Shown here one piece after another: positions 19,582-27,305 of a stretch of DNA of 27,305 nt. Made by a program: the position numbers and the translations under genes. Positions within the stretch are counted from its first letter, which is position 1; each line of letters starts with the position of its first letter. The stretch is from a virus. Below the pieces are notes generated by a model. The model was not told the DNA's origin, did not search any database, and was given only the letters and a program-made list of their open reading frames with translations. The stretch covers positions 1 to 27,305 of the IMG/VR virus record IMGVR_UViG_3300017765_000036. The stretch is one strand, 5' to 3'.

Positions 19582-20109
19582 TTAAAATGCCTTAGTGATA
19601 TTTGTTTTTGGATTATTCTTTTTAATTTGTTTTGCTATCATATTTGCTACATCTACACCAATAGATGGTGCTAATTTATCTGCTACTTTTTTACTAAATT
19701 TATCTGCAGTATAACCTGCAAAATTTGTCCTTCTCATATTGTTACCTTCTGTAAACCTAACATAAGGCTGACCATAAAATCCTTTTATATTTCTTTTAGT
19801 ATTTCCAAATAATTTTCTCCATATAGGATATACTGAGTTTTCTGGCAAACCTTTTGCTCTAACCCAAGACTGAATTGCAGTTAGATTGGGTTTTTTAGCA
19901 AACTTAGGATTGTTAACTGCTTTCCAATAATCAACAGATGAGGTTACATTTAAAATACTCATACCCTTTTTTATCACATTATATTTAAGACCTCTGCTTA
20001 ATCTACCTGTAGCATTATGCTTTTGTACTTTAAGTTCATCTTGCAGCCCTTTTTTAAGCATATCGCCTACTTCTCTTAAAGTTATATTTGTATGTTTAAA
20101 TATCTTCAT
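19582..20109 (-). CDS. HK97 gp10-like neck/tail completion protein (175 aa)
   Basis: The pattern NATGRLSRGLKYNVIKKGM, a strand with LNVTSSVDYWKAVNN, then AIQSWVRAKGLPE, a helical part with IWRKLFGNTK and the Arg/Asn region before a last amphipathic helix follow the gp10-like tail-completion family. Such proteins sit at the neck, between adaptor and tail tube. The start, ATG 20109-20107, overlaps the upstream stop by one base, and the tape measure begins 11 bp later. The beta half is clearer than the rest; a minor tail role is an alternative. Confidence 0.6.
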   Translation of the reverse strand: MKIFKHTNITLREVGDMLKKGLQDELKVQKHNATGRLSRGLKYNVIKKGMSILNVTSSVDYWKAVNNPKFAKKPNLTAIQSWVRAKGLPENSVYPIWRKLFGNTKRNIKGFYGQPYVRFTEGNNMRRTNFAGYTADKFSKKVADKLAPSIGVDVANMIAKQIKKNNPKTNITKAF

Positions 20110-20828
20110 TATGTGTTAAGTACTGGATTACCTGTATTTCTTCTTAATATCTTGTGTGCGTTACCATACACATCTTCAGCGTAGACAGGAACTAAGTATT
20201 CTTCTTTGCTCTTAATTGATATTGAATATATAAATTGAGCAATTTCACTTGCTGTTTCTGTTGTATAATCTATAAGAATAATGTCACTTGCTGTAGATGC
20301 TATAAAACTGCCAGTCAATATGCTTGTAGCGTAAGGCATTGTAAAAGATATAGAATCTCCTGAGTCAACAACACTACCACCTGCCGCTTGATACCTTTTA
20401 ACTCTAATAGTACCAGCCACAGTGCCATGAGGCACAACTATAGTGATAAAATACTCCTCTCCAATTATTAGTCCAGACAACTTTTGATATATTCCAGCAA
20501 AAGAAACAGTACCACCATCTTTATGACCTTTAAATCTAGCATAATTACCACTTATATCAGGAGCATCTATGGCTGTATATACTGTTCCTGATGTGTGATA
20601 TTTATACCATATATTTGAAGTAAACCCTGCAGTAAAAGTTGTTTGAACTGCATTTAATGGAGCATCTGCTTCTTCTGTGCCTACATCTGTCGCACTATCA
20701 ATGTTGCTTGAAAACAAAGGATTTCCAAATCCTACAACCTCATCACCATATACTGTATTACTAGCAAAAACTTCTAATCCACTTAATTGTGCTATACCAC
20801 CTCCCGTTATTTGATTATTGTTTGACAT
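20109..20828 (-). CDS. Beta-sandwich tail protein, possibly carbohydrate-binding (239 aa)
   Basis: Thr/Ser/Gly-rich strands predominate: VQTTFTAGFTSNIWYKYHTS, ARFKGHKDGGTVSFAGIYQK, YFITIVVPHGTVAGTIRVKR. The SGT..Y.A......ISGNYARFKG-like layout resembles CBM-type jelly rolls found in tail tips. The last 25 residues (VPVYAEDVYGNAHKILRRNT) could be an anchor to the tail. It lies between the tail hub protein and the gp10-like protein. Receptor contact is inferred from composition and place. Confidence 0.5.
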   Translation of the reverse strand: MSNNNQITGGGIAQLSGLEVFASNTVYGDEVVGFGNPLFSSNIDSATDVGTEEADAPLNAVQTTFTAGFTSNIWYKYHTSGTVYTAIDAPDISGNYARFKGHKDGGTVSFAGIYQKLSGLIIGEEYFITIVVPHGTVAGTIRVKRYQAAGGSVVDSGDSISFTMPYATSILTGSFIASTASDIILIDYTTETASEIAQFIYSISIKSKEEYLVPVYAEDVYGNAHKILRRNTGNPVLNT

Positions 20829-20831
20829 ATA

Positions 20832-23800
20832 TTATAGACCTAGATTTCTATTATTTAATTCATTAGATACAGTTAGATTTTCATCTTCGTAAAGCCCTCC
20901 AATCACTCCAGAACCAATTTGAGGCAATGATGCTGCAAAACTAGAACCTAACTCTACCCATTCAACTAATTCAACTTGTGTTGGTTGATTTTTATGAGGC
21001 ATATAATCAACTATTTTATTTAATATCCAGTAAACACCATCAATGTGTATTAATTTTCTAAAGTTTAAGTTAACAACATCAGTCACTTTTAAATCAATAT
21101 ATACAGTTCTTAATCTTGGAGAATATTTAAACATTTCAAAAATTGGCTTATAGTAAGTCTCGTAAAGTCCTTTTACTGGTTGAGGACTGGCTTGTGTTTT
21201 TGTTTGGTCATCATATTCTGCTACATTTACATTACCATAAGATAATACTGGGCTTGATGATTTTTCTCTGTCGTAAGATGTTGCTTGAGGATAAATACTA
21301 AAACTGTTTGATGGTGCATTGCCTCCTGCTCTAATCTGACCTATACCATTACCAAACTGAAAAAAAGCCTGTCTTCCAGAGGTCACTGTTATTGCAGGAG
21401 AGTATTTATTCCAATATAAAAGTCTTGGTAAGAACTCATATCCTTTATCTGGTCTTAGAGTAGTCCAAGAACCTGTGTTTGCTGTTAGCAAAAGAGCAGA
21501 ATAAGGGGGGTTACCTATATTCCCTCTTGATGAATCTCTGTCTCTAGCATTATAAGTACCAGCAAAGAATGGGTTTTCAAAAACACTTTCCCCTTTTTCA
21601 AAGGCACTTGACAAAGTTTCTCTATAAGGGTACTCATCATGCACTCCATCAAAATACAAGTTTCCTCTATGTTTAACTGTCGCATCATTATCATCACTCT
21701 TATACTTAAATATAAGGTCTCTTTTTAAATTTGTTTTTAAAAACTTGTCTTGTATTTCTTTTGACCTGTCTAGTTTGTGTGTCCAATCTATTGCATCTCC
21801 AAAAGGCTTATAAAAAGTAGTTGCAGGTTCTATTGTGATAGTTTTACTTACATCATCTGTTGTCATTTTAAGATTAAATGCGTGTGCAATCCCTTTTACA
21901 AAGTCTATCTGAGTGTATTTAGGGGCAATAACATCTTTTAAATTATAAGTCTGCCCGTATTCAACTCTTTTTCCTTCAAGTTTCATTTCAAAACTAGCAG
22001 TATTTATAGGATTTCTCCTAAAAAAAAGATATACTGCAAAATCCTGAGTTGATGGTGTTGTTGCACCTTTTTCAAGTATTTGCACTCCTACTGAAATTCT
22101 TACCCTGTCTCCTTCATTAAAATATCTCCTAAGTTCTAAAGTTTCAAAATCTTTGTAGCCACTAAAAATAGGCTGAGAAGTTGTTGTCTGATAATTGCCT
22201 GAAGAGTTTTTTGTTTCTATTTCTATTTGTTTAGAATCAATTATCTTAAAGTTACTCTGTAAATGTGTCAAAACCTCAAAATTTAAAACAACCTTAACTT
22301 TAACAAGATTCATTATAGAGGCAGTTTGAGCAAAGGCTCTTGCCACTTTAACTTGAAAATCATCTAGTTTTACATTATAGTAGCCATGTTTTTTTATAGA
22401 AACATAATTATTAGAAAGGTCTACAGCATTTTGTTCATCTAATACTACTTGTAAATTATCGCTTGTTAAGTCTAATGTTTGCCTAGAACTACCTATTGTA
22501 AAATTAACTCCATCTGCAAATGATATATTGTTTACTAACATCCTAAAAATACCAGAATCTGTAACTGTAACACCTGCTATTGAGTTCGTTGTAAGAGTTT
22601 CTCCATTTAAAAATCTGCTAATAAGACTATTGTTATTACTTATTGTTTCTGGGTCGTTATAAACAAAGTTTGGCAATAACCACACTAACTGTTTAAACAT
22701 ATCGCTATCCATAAATTCTGAAACTATTTTATATGAACCATTATTTGTTTGAGAGAATATTTTTTCTAATGTTTCTTTTACCCAAATTGCTGGTCGCCAG
22801 TCTGGTACTGGAGGTAATGAGTTAATCCAATAACCATTATTATCATATCCATAATAAGCAGTTGAAGAGCCTGACCCCATTATAGTATTAAAATCTTCTA
22901 ACAGTTGTACTGTTCCTTCTGTTCCATCAGGATTGAAGTCCCCATAAGATGTTAATGGATAAACTATTGGAGATGTGGAAGATTGATAATTTACATCATT
23001 CCAAGTATTAGTAATCTGTCCTTTATTGTAAAGTAAATTTTCTGCAGCACTACCCCACTCTATATCATGAAGAGTTTTTTCTGCTATTCCATTAGCCCAA
23101 CCAAGATTGTTGCCATAAAAAACACACTCATAATAAGAAGAATCTTCTCCATAACCTCCTATACCAGTAACCTTAATGACTCCTGTTAATGAAAATAAAT
23201 TACCTATAGTTATCCTGCATTTTTTGTTTTCTGCTGCAGTGCTATCTCTTTTTATGTTTGGAATGTATATGTTATTTAATATTTTATTATTGTTCTTAGT
23301 TGCAGGTATTTTAAAAGATTTACTATAATCTCCAGTTGTTGAAGTTACTTTTTGTATCTCTGATATTTGAAAAGTTAAAGCAAGGGGAAATTCTGAATGG
23401 TCAGCAACATCAAGTTCTCCAATTATACTTTGAGTCAAATCAATATCAGTATTTAAAGTGTTATTTATAAGTTTTACATCCTTTATTTTTATATCTTTCT
23501 TTGCTTGGTCACCATTAGTCATTTCAAAATAAACATCTACTACACCAGAATTGTTGTTTTGAGAAGCATCCATTGTAAATGTGTATCTCCTATTTGAAAC
23601 TGTAATATCATGAACACCAATTGGTCTGTAGGCAGTACCACCACCACCTAGACCCCTAATATAAAAGCGTGAAGGGGATAGACCATTATTGTCTAAAAAA
23701 CTACACTTATATGAAATAGTATAAGAATGGTTGTTATTAAGATTTATATTATCAGAACCAAAAGCCGAATCAGATGAAGAAACTCCTGCTGTAGATGATA

Positions 23801-23942
23801 TATAAACACCATTACTTCCTGCTGAATTAATTACTGATGTAATACCTGTTCCATTATTCCAACCACTTATAGAATCATTGCTCCAAGTTAATTGATTAGT
23901 TTTTATATATTTGTAATCTAATACCTCTATCTTTACTGACAT
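20832..23942 (-). CDS. Large tail-tip/baseplate hub-like protein (1036 aa)
   Basis: The first 15 residues (MSVKIEVLDYKYIKT) are followed by an inserted beta module with Trp, Gly and Asn (about 16-160), resembling a carbohydrate-binding domain. The core then begins: IIGELDVADHSEFPLALTFQ, ISEIQKVTSTTGDYSKSFKI, PATKNNNKILNNIYIPNI, a signature I know from Bacteroidota tail proteins, continuing with FYGNNLGWANGIAEKTLHDIEW. Further on come strand-rich parts and the end with KLIHIDGVYWILNKIVDYMP. It probably forms the distal tail with the 619-residue protein. The long single frame, ending at 20832, is intact. Confidence 0.65.
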   Translation of the reverse strand: MSVKIEVLDYKYIKTNQLTWSNDSISGWNNGTGITSVINSAGSNGVYISSTAGVSSSDSAFGSDNINLNNNHSYTISYKCSFLDNNGLSPSRFYIRGLGGGGTAYRPIGVHDITVSNRRYTFTMDASQNNNSGVVDVYFEMTNGDQAKKDIKIKDVKLINNTLNTDIDLTQSIIGELDVADHSEFPLALTFQISEIQKVTSTTGDYSKSFKIPATKNNNKILNNIYIPNIKRDSTAAENKKCRITIGNLFSLTGVIKVTGIGGYGEDSSYYECVFYGNNLGWANGIAEKTLHDIEWGSAAENLLYNKGQITNTWNDVNYQSSTSPIVYPLTSYGDFNPDGTEGTVQLLEDFNTIMGSGSSTAYYGYDNNGYWINSLPPVPDWRPAIWVKETLEKIFSQTNNGSYKIVSEFMDSDMFKQLVWLLPNFVYNDPETISNNNSLISRFLNGETLTTNSIAGVTVTDSGIFRMLVNNISFADGVNFTIGSSRQTLDLTSDNLQVVLDEQNAVDLSNNYVSIKKHGYYNVKLDDFQVKVARAFAQTASIMNLVKVKVVLNFEVLTHLQSNFKIIDSKQIEIETKNSSGNYQTTTSQPIFSGYKDFETLELRRYFNEGDRVRISVGVQILEKGATTPSTQDFAVYLFFRRNPINTASFEMKLEGKRVEYGQTYNLKDVIAPKYTQIDFVKGIAHAFNLKMTTDDVSKTITIEPATTFYKPFGDAIDWTHKLDRSKEIQDKFLKTNLKRDLIFKYKSDDNDATVKHRGNLYFDGVHDEYPYRETLSSAFEKGESVFENPFFAGTYNARDRDSSRGNIGNPPYSALLLTANTGSWTTLRPDKGYEFLPRLLYWNKYSPAITVTSGRQAFFQFGNGIGQIRAGGNAPSNSFSIYPQATSYDREKSSSPVLSYGNVNVAEYDDQTKTQASPQPVKGLYETYYKPIFEMFKYSPRLRTVYIDLKVTDVVNLNFRKLIHIDGVYWILNKIVDYMPHKNQPTQVELVEWVELGSSFAASLPQIGSGVIGGLYEDENLTVSNELNNRNLGL

Positions 23943-23945
23943 ATA

Positions 23946-25805
23946 TTAATTTCTTTGTGTTAATACTTTATGTGCTAAAGTATATTCAATATTAAATTTA
24001 ACTAATCCTGCTTCCTGATTAACAGTTTCAACATCACTATTTGTTATGATTACAGGAATATATCCCTTAGTAGAAGGTCGTAAATATGGATTTATATGAT
24101 TAGGTCTTTGGGTTGCTTCTGTGTCCATTTCTATCCAAACATTAGGAGATAAAAATATTTCTTGCAGCCACTTTGACATTTGAGTGTTTAAAGGTTCTGT
24201 ATATACACTTCTAGTTTTCTCTGCATTTACATTTATCACCTCTCTACCTCCTTTGTATATGTCTCCCCCTCTCATTGTATCAGAAATGTACTGTCCATTA
24301 TTAGATACGCTATAAGGAGACTGCATAAAAGTTCTGTCTACACTTTTTCTTTCAACAGTCTCTCTACTTACTGTTAGTGCCTCCACAACATCTCTTTTTG
24401 CTGTATAACTATCAATACCTCCTAAAGAGTTTAACCAATGAAATCTAACAAATTCATAAGGTGCTTTTGCATCTTCTCTATCTATAACATAATATCTATA
24501 TCTTGTTGCTCTTCTTTCGTTAAATGGAGAAAAAAACGCAATTTTAACACATTCAACTCTGTAGTAAAGAGTATTGGCTGTTATTTTGCTACCAGTATAA
24601 GCGTTCCAATAAGGGAATGTCTGTGATGTATGACTAGCCTTACTTGCTCCTATAAGGTTAGTAGTATTGTTAATGTAATATGGAGAGATATTTTGAATAA
24701 ACATAAAGTCTTGGTCATCATTAAAATAACTTACATTACCAGCAGAATTATGTCTTTGTAGATTTTCTTCAAAATCTCTCATGTAAAATGTATTTTCAAC
24801 TCCACTAGCATCATAAGTAGTTATTTTTAAACCCATAGCACCAACACCATCAGGGTCAGCACTTGAGTTTATATTTCTCCATGTTGTATTTCGTATATAA
24901 AACTGTAAAAACTCAGCCTGTTCATCTATTCTTACTGGTTTCATAAAAGGAGAAGATGGTTCAGTAAAATAACTATTTGGACACCTACTTAGAAAGTCAG
25001 TATCGTATAAAAGACTAGAACCTGAATATTCATCTATAGCATACCCAATAGAATTTTTCCCAAAATAGTATGTGTCATCTCTTTCAAAATGATTTACAGA
25101 ATTTATAATACTTAACTCATCAAAGGTTTTTGATGCAGTGCCATCTGCTAAAACAATCTCTCCATCTCCATTTAGTATTTCAAAAGTGCATACAACACTT
25201 AACTGTACACAAGTTCCATTATGAGAAACATTATAATTGCTTATACTATTTCCCACAGCACCATTATTACCAAGAACATTATCTTGCATTACAGCACCTC
25301 CATTCATCCCTCCATAAAAATCATGATTTTCATCACTTATTGAAGTTGCTCCTCTGGACTGCCAAGTTCCTTTGTTTATAGGGCAAAGACTGTATGAAAG
25401 TTCATTTTGAACTAAACGACTTACATCAACAGTAAACCTATGACCAGTTGCTGGAGTTTGGTCATCATATTTTTTATTAATTATATCTCTTTGCTTTCTA
25501 ATAGTTGCTAATGTCCTATAACTATCATTATGAGTAGCCCTTACTCTGACCTCAAAAATAACACTCACTAAATCTCCTGATTCATTATTTGGGTCATAAT
25601 TTGCTTTTGTTGGCTCTGTTGCCTCTGTATATCCAGATGGATGCCATTGTATTTGATACCTTAAAGGGTCGTAAACACTCTTTAAAATATTTGCTCTTTG
25701 TATAGCCCCATCTTGATTGAAAGAACCTGCTAAAGTTGTCCCTGCATTTGCTCTTGGGCGAAACCCTCTTGTTAAAAGACCTGCCGACCTTACTTTATAT
25801 GCCAT
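23946..25805 (-). CDS. Distal tail protein (619 aa)
   Basis: Basic at the start (MAYKVRSAGLLTRGFRPRAN), then beta-rich with FEVRVRATHNDSYRTLATIR, a FTVDVSRLVQNELSYSLCPI block, and near the end SKWLQEIFLSPNVWIEM, PVIITNSDVETVNQEAGLVK and FNIEYTLAHKVLTQRN. This end pattern (strand-turn blocks with SDVE...) occurs in Bacteroidota-phage tail proteins. It is upstream of the hub-like gene by three bases. No enzymatic motif is seen. I am sure of its being a structural tail protein, not of its exact place. Confidence 0.55.
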   Translation of the reverse strand: MAYKVRSAGLLTRGFRPRANAGTTLAGSFNQDGAIQRANILKSVYDPLRYQIQWHPSGYTEATEPTKANYDPNNESGDLVSVIFEVRVRATHNDSYRTLATIRKQRDIINKKYDDQTPATGHRFTVDVSRLVQNELSYSLCPINKGTWQSRGATSISDENHDFYGGMNGGAVMQDNVLGNNGAVGNSISNYNVSHNGTCVQLSVVCTFEILNGDGEIVLADGTASKTFDELSIINSVNHFERDDTYYFGKNSIGYAIDEYSGSSLLYDTDFLSRCPNSYFTEPSSPFMKPVRIDEQAEFLQFYIRNTTWRNINSSADPDGVGAMGLKITTYDASGVENTFYMRDFEENLQRHNSAGNVSYFNDDQDFMFIQNISPYYINNTTNLIGASKASHTSQTFPYWNAYTGSKITANTLYYRVECVKIAFFSPFNERRATRYRYYVIDREDAKAPYEFVRFHWLNSLGGIDSYTAKRDVVEALTVSRETVERKSVDRTFMQSPYSVSNNGQYISDTMRGGDIYKGGREVINVNAEKTRSVYTEPLNTQMSKWLQEIFLSPNVWIEMDTEATQRPNHINPYLRPSTKGYIPVIITNSDVETVNQEAGLVKFNIEYTLAHKVLTQRN

Positions 25806-25811
25806 AATATA

Positions 25812-26981
25812 TTAGTATATTTTATATTTATAATTTAGATAACCAACAATATCATTAACCTCTACATCTGTCAATGCTCTATTGTAAATTATCAATTCGT
25901 TAAATTCACCACTAAGGAATTCAGCCTGGGCTGTTCTAGCCCCAATATGAAATACAGCACTATTAAAAGTTGCTGCAACACCAGATGCTGTTGATGTGCT
26001 TGTTTTTTGATTATTAGCATCGTAATACAAAACTTTTAAAGCATCAGTAGAGTCTCCTCCAGTTCTTCTAACAACACCAATATGAGGTTCGTTTTTAAGT
26101 TGTGTACCAGATGCTAGTGTTATTGTAATCTCTTGTCCTCCATAAGAATTTATAACCTTAAAATCATCATTAGCATCTAATCCTATATCAATATTTGAAG
26201 ATGTGCCTTCATGAGCAGAAGAAAACATAACTTCGCTTGTATCTCCAAATTTACTCACTTCAAAAATAGTAAAACTATCACCAGTTATCTGTAAAGAACT
26301 TTCTGAAGTTAAAACATCTGTAGTGCCATTAAAATTAAGATATGTTTTATCATTTATCCCATCATAACCTATTCTTAATGGTTGTTTTGTTTTAGTTGAT
26401 TGAAAAACATTAGCACTTACTGTATGACCACTTCTATCTCCTAAAGCACTTACTTTTTTGTTTGGTATATCAAATGTAGCAAGACTATCTGCACTTAGCC
26501 AACCAACCAAGTCTGAGTAGTCTGTTGGGAAGTTAGATGTTGGTCTAAAGCATTTAGTAAATCCACTCATTGTAAATGTTAGTTTTATCTGAACTAATTT
26601 GTCATTAGCAACATCTTTTACTCTTTCAATCTCAATACTCTCATCATTTAGATAAGCCTCTACTGTAGAGTCTTGATAATTTTTTAACATAAAGTCTAGC
26701 CACTCGTTAGCCAAGTCTTGTAGGTTGTCCCACCTTTTTTGTAGTGAAACTACTGAGTGTGCTGCCTGATGATACAGATTATAGAAATTTATTTCAAATT
26801 CATACTCTTCTCTTCCTTCATAAATTACAGGCATTATTGATGTTGGAGGTTCTATGAGCATTAATGGGTATTTTGTGTCGTGGTCTTGGTTTACATCACC
26901 ATCATACCCAAATTTTACATCTCCATAAACCCATTTGTTCTCAAATACTGTTACTAAGTCTGTTAATCTTGTTATTGCCAT
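25812..26981 (-). CDS. Tail terminator-like protein fused to a LamG domain (389 aa)
   Basis: Residues 1-145 look like a tail-completion/terminator fold: WVYGDVKFGYDGDVN, then YPLMLIEPPTSIMPVIYEGR, a strand EYEFEINFYNLYH, a long helix LQKRWDNLQDLANEWLDFML and strands to FTMSGFTKC. Residues 155-389 are a concanavalin/LamG-type beta jelly roll: WLSADSLATFDIP, TYLNFNGTTDVLTSESSLQI, FTIFEVSKF and the hallmark FNELIIYNRALTDVEVNDIV. Such glucan/LamG modules bind sugars on tail or head surfaces. The N-terminal part is inferred from similarity of layout; the C-terminal call is firmer. Confidence 0.7.
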   Translation of the reverse strand: MAITRLTDLVTVFENKWVYGDVKFGYDGDVNQDHDTKYPLMLIEPPTSIMPVIYEGREEYEFEINFYNLYHQAAHSVVSLQKRWDNLQDLANEWLDFMLKNYQDSTVEAYLNDESIEIERVKDVANDKLVQIKLTFTMSGFTKCFRPTSNFPTDYSDLVGWLSADSLATFDIPNKKVSALGDRSGHTVSANVFQSTKTKQPLRIGYDGINDKTYLNFNGTTDVLTSESSLQITGDSFTIFEVSKFGDTSEVMFSSAHEGTSSNIDIGLDANDDFKVINSYGGQEITITLASGTQLKNEPHIGVVRRTGGDSTDALKVLYYDANNQKTSTSTASGVAATFNSAVFHIGARTAQAEFLSGEFNELIIYNRALTDVEVNDIVGYLNYKYKIY

Positions 26982-26983
26982 TA

Positions 26984-27305
26984 TTACAATGTTATATTAT
27001 TTTTATTGTGTATTTTTTCCTGAACAGCAATTTCATAGTCATTTTTAGCACTATTCCAACTTAAATAAGTCAAGACTTTATATAAATCTGTTTTCTTCAC
27101 ACTATCTATGTCGTTTTCACCATTCACTCTAAATATTCCTTTTTCTGCAACCATATACAAACTGTTTAGCCATCCGTATGGTTTTATGAACTTGTTGTAG
27201 AGTCCAACTGTAGAAACTCTATTTTTGCCTCCTCCACTTCTTCCTCTGTTTTCCCCAAAAACATTTGGAAAGTCCTTGTTAATTTTACGCTTTGCATTGT
27301 CAAAA
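26984..27305 (-). CDS. Phage protein, C-terminal part (cut by window edge)
   Basis: An open frame enters from the right edge and ends with TAA at 26986-26984, two bases before the next ATG. At least 106 residues are present: FDNAKRKINKDFPNVFGENR, then GRSGGGKNRVSTVGLYNKFI, PYGWLNSLYMVAEKGIF and a terminal helix DLYKVLTYLSWNSAKNDYEI. No family is recognised from this part; the KVLTYLSWNSAKNDYE helix looks like that of small tail-assembly proteins, with little weight. Close spacing puts it in the same operon as the tail genes. Confidence 0.6.
   Translation of the reverse strand, partial: FDNAKRKINKDFPNVFGENRGRSGGGKNRVSTVGLYNKFIKPYGWLNSLYMVAEKGIFRVNGENDIDSVKKTDLYKVLTYLSWNSAKNDYEIAVQEKIHNKNNITL

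Noticed and set aside
21515-21697. 60-codon minus-strand frame inside the 1036-residue tail gene
   Set aside because: Out of frame in a long intact gene, with no leader or motif.
1-27305. tRNA genes, integrase, transposase or insertion sequence ends
   Set aside because: I looked for cloverleaf-like stems with CCA-type ends, recombinase motifs and terminal inverted repeats and saw none; weak cases could be missed by eye.
1-27305. Terminal redundancy suggesting a complete circular genome
   Set aside because: The first and last tens of bases do not match, and genes are cut at both edges, so this is an internal piece.

Overview
This window looks like a piece of a tailed (siphovirus-type) phage that infects a Bacteroidota host, probably a marine flavobacterium-like organism. 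All supported genes lie on the minus strand, tightly packed, often with ATGA or TAATG stop/start overlaps. The DNA is AT-rich. Start codons are preceded by A/T-rich leaders (such as TAAA...ATAAAAAAATG) rather than Shine-Dalgarno boxes. Two intergenic sites fit the Bacteroidota promoter TTTG-N19-TAnnTTTG exactly. Many proteins resemble families I know from Bacteroidota phages. No tRNA, CRISPR, integrase or large terminase is visible.

Reading in the direction of transcription (high to low coordinates): 27305-17111 is a tail module. It holds a partial gene, a tail-terminator-like protein fused to a LamG domain, two large tail-tip proteins, a beta-sandwich protein, a gp10-like neck/tail protein and an 819-residue tape measure. 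17108-16194 holds small proteins (a membrane microprotein, a zinc ribbon, a Cys-containing protein and a helix-turn-helix protein). 16156-9043 is the head/connector module: a ClpP-type prohead protease with a built-in scaffold, the major capsid protein, a tube-like structural protein, the portal, an adaptor, and fibre- or decoration-like proteins. 9041-8207 is lysis (an M15 peptidase endolysin and two holin-like membrane proteins), closed by a terminator-like hairpin at 8110-8147.

From 8058 to 1 lie non-structural genes. A metallophosphoesterase comes first, then a strong promoter (6866-6896) that should drive a replication/recombination operon. That operon holds a possible annealing protein, an XRE-like regulator, a stand-alone DnaA-domain-IV protein, an SSB with a DDDLPF tail, a PD-(D/E)XK nuclease, a winged-helix replication protein, a DUF1599/Nmad1 protein, small DNA-binding proteins and a VRR-NUC nuclease. 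The left end (1-1250) carries short accessory genes under their own promoter, one with an 84-bp internal duplication.

The most unusual features are: two G-quadruplex-capable tracts on opposite strands bracketing the VRR-NUC gene; the 232-bp gap holding one of them together with a short repeat, a palindrome and a promoter; the tail-before-head module order; and probable nested in-frame genes in the protease and in the 222-residue protein. Function calls come from motif reading only; no database search was made.
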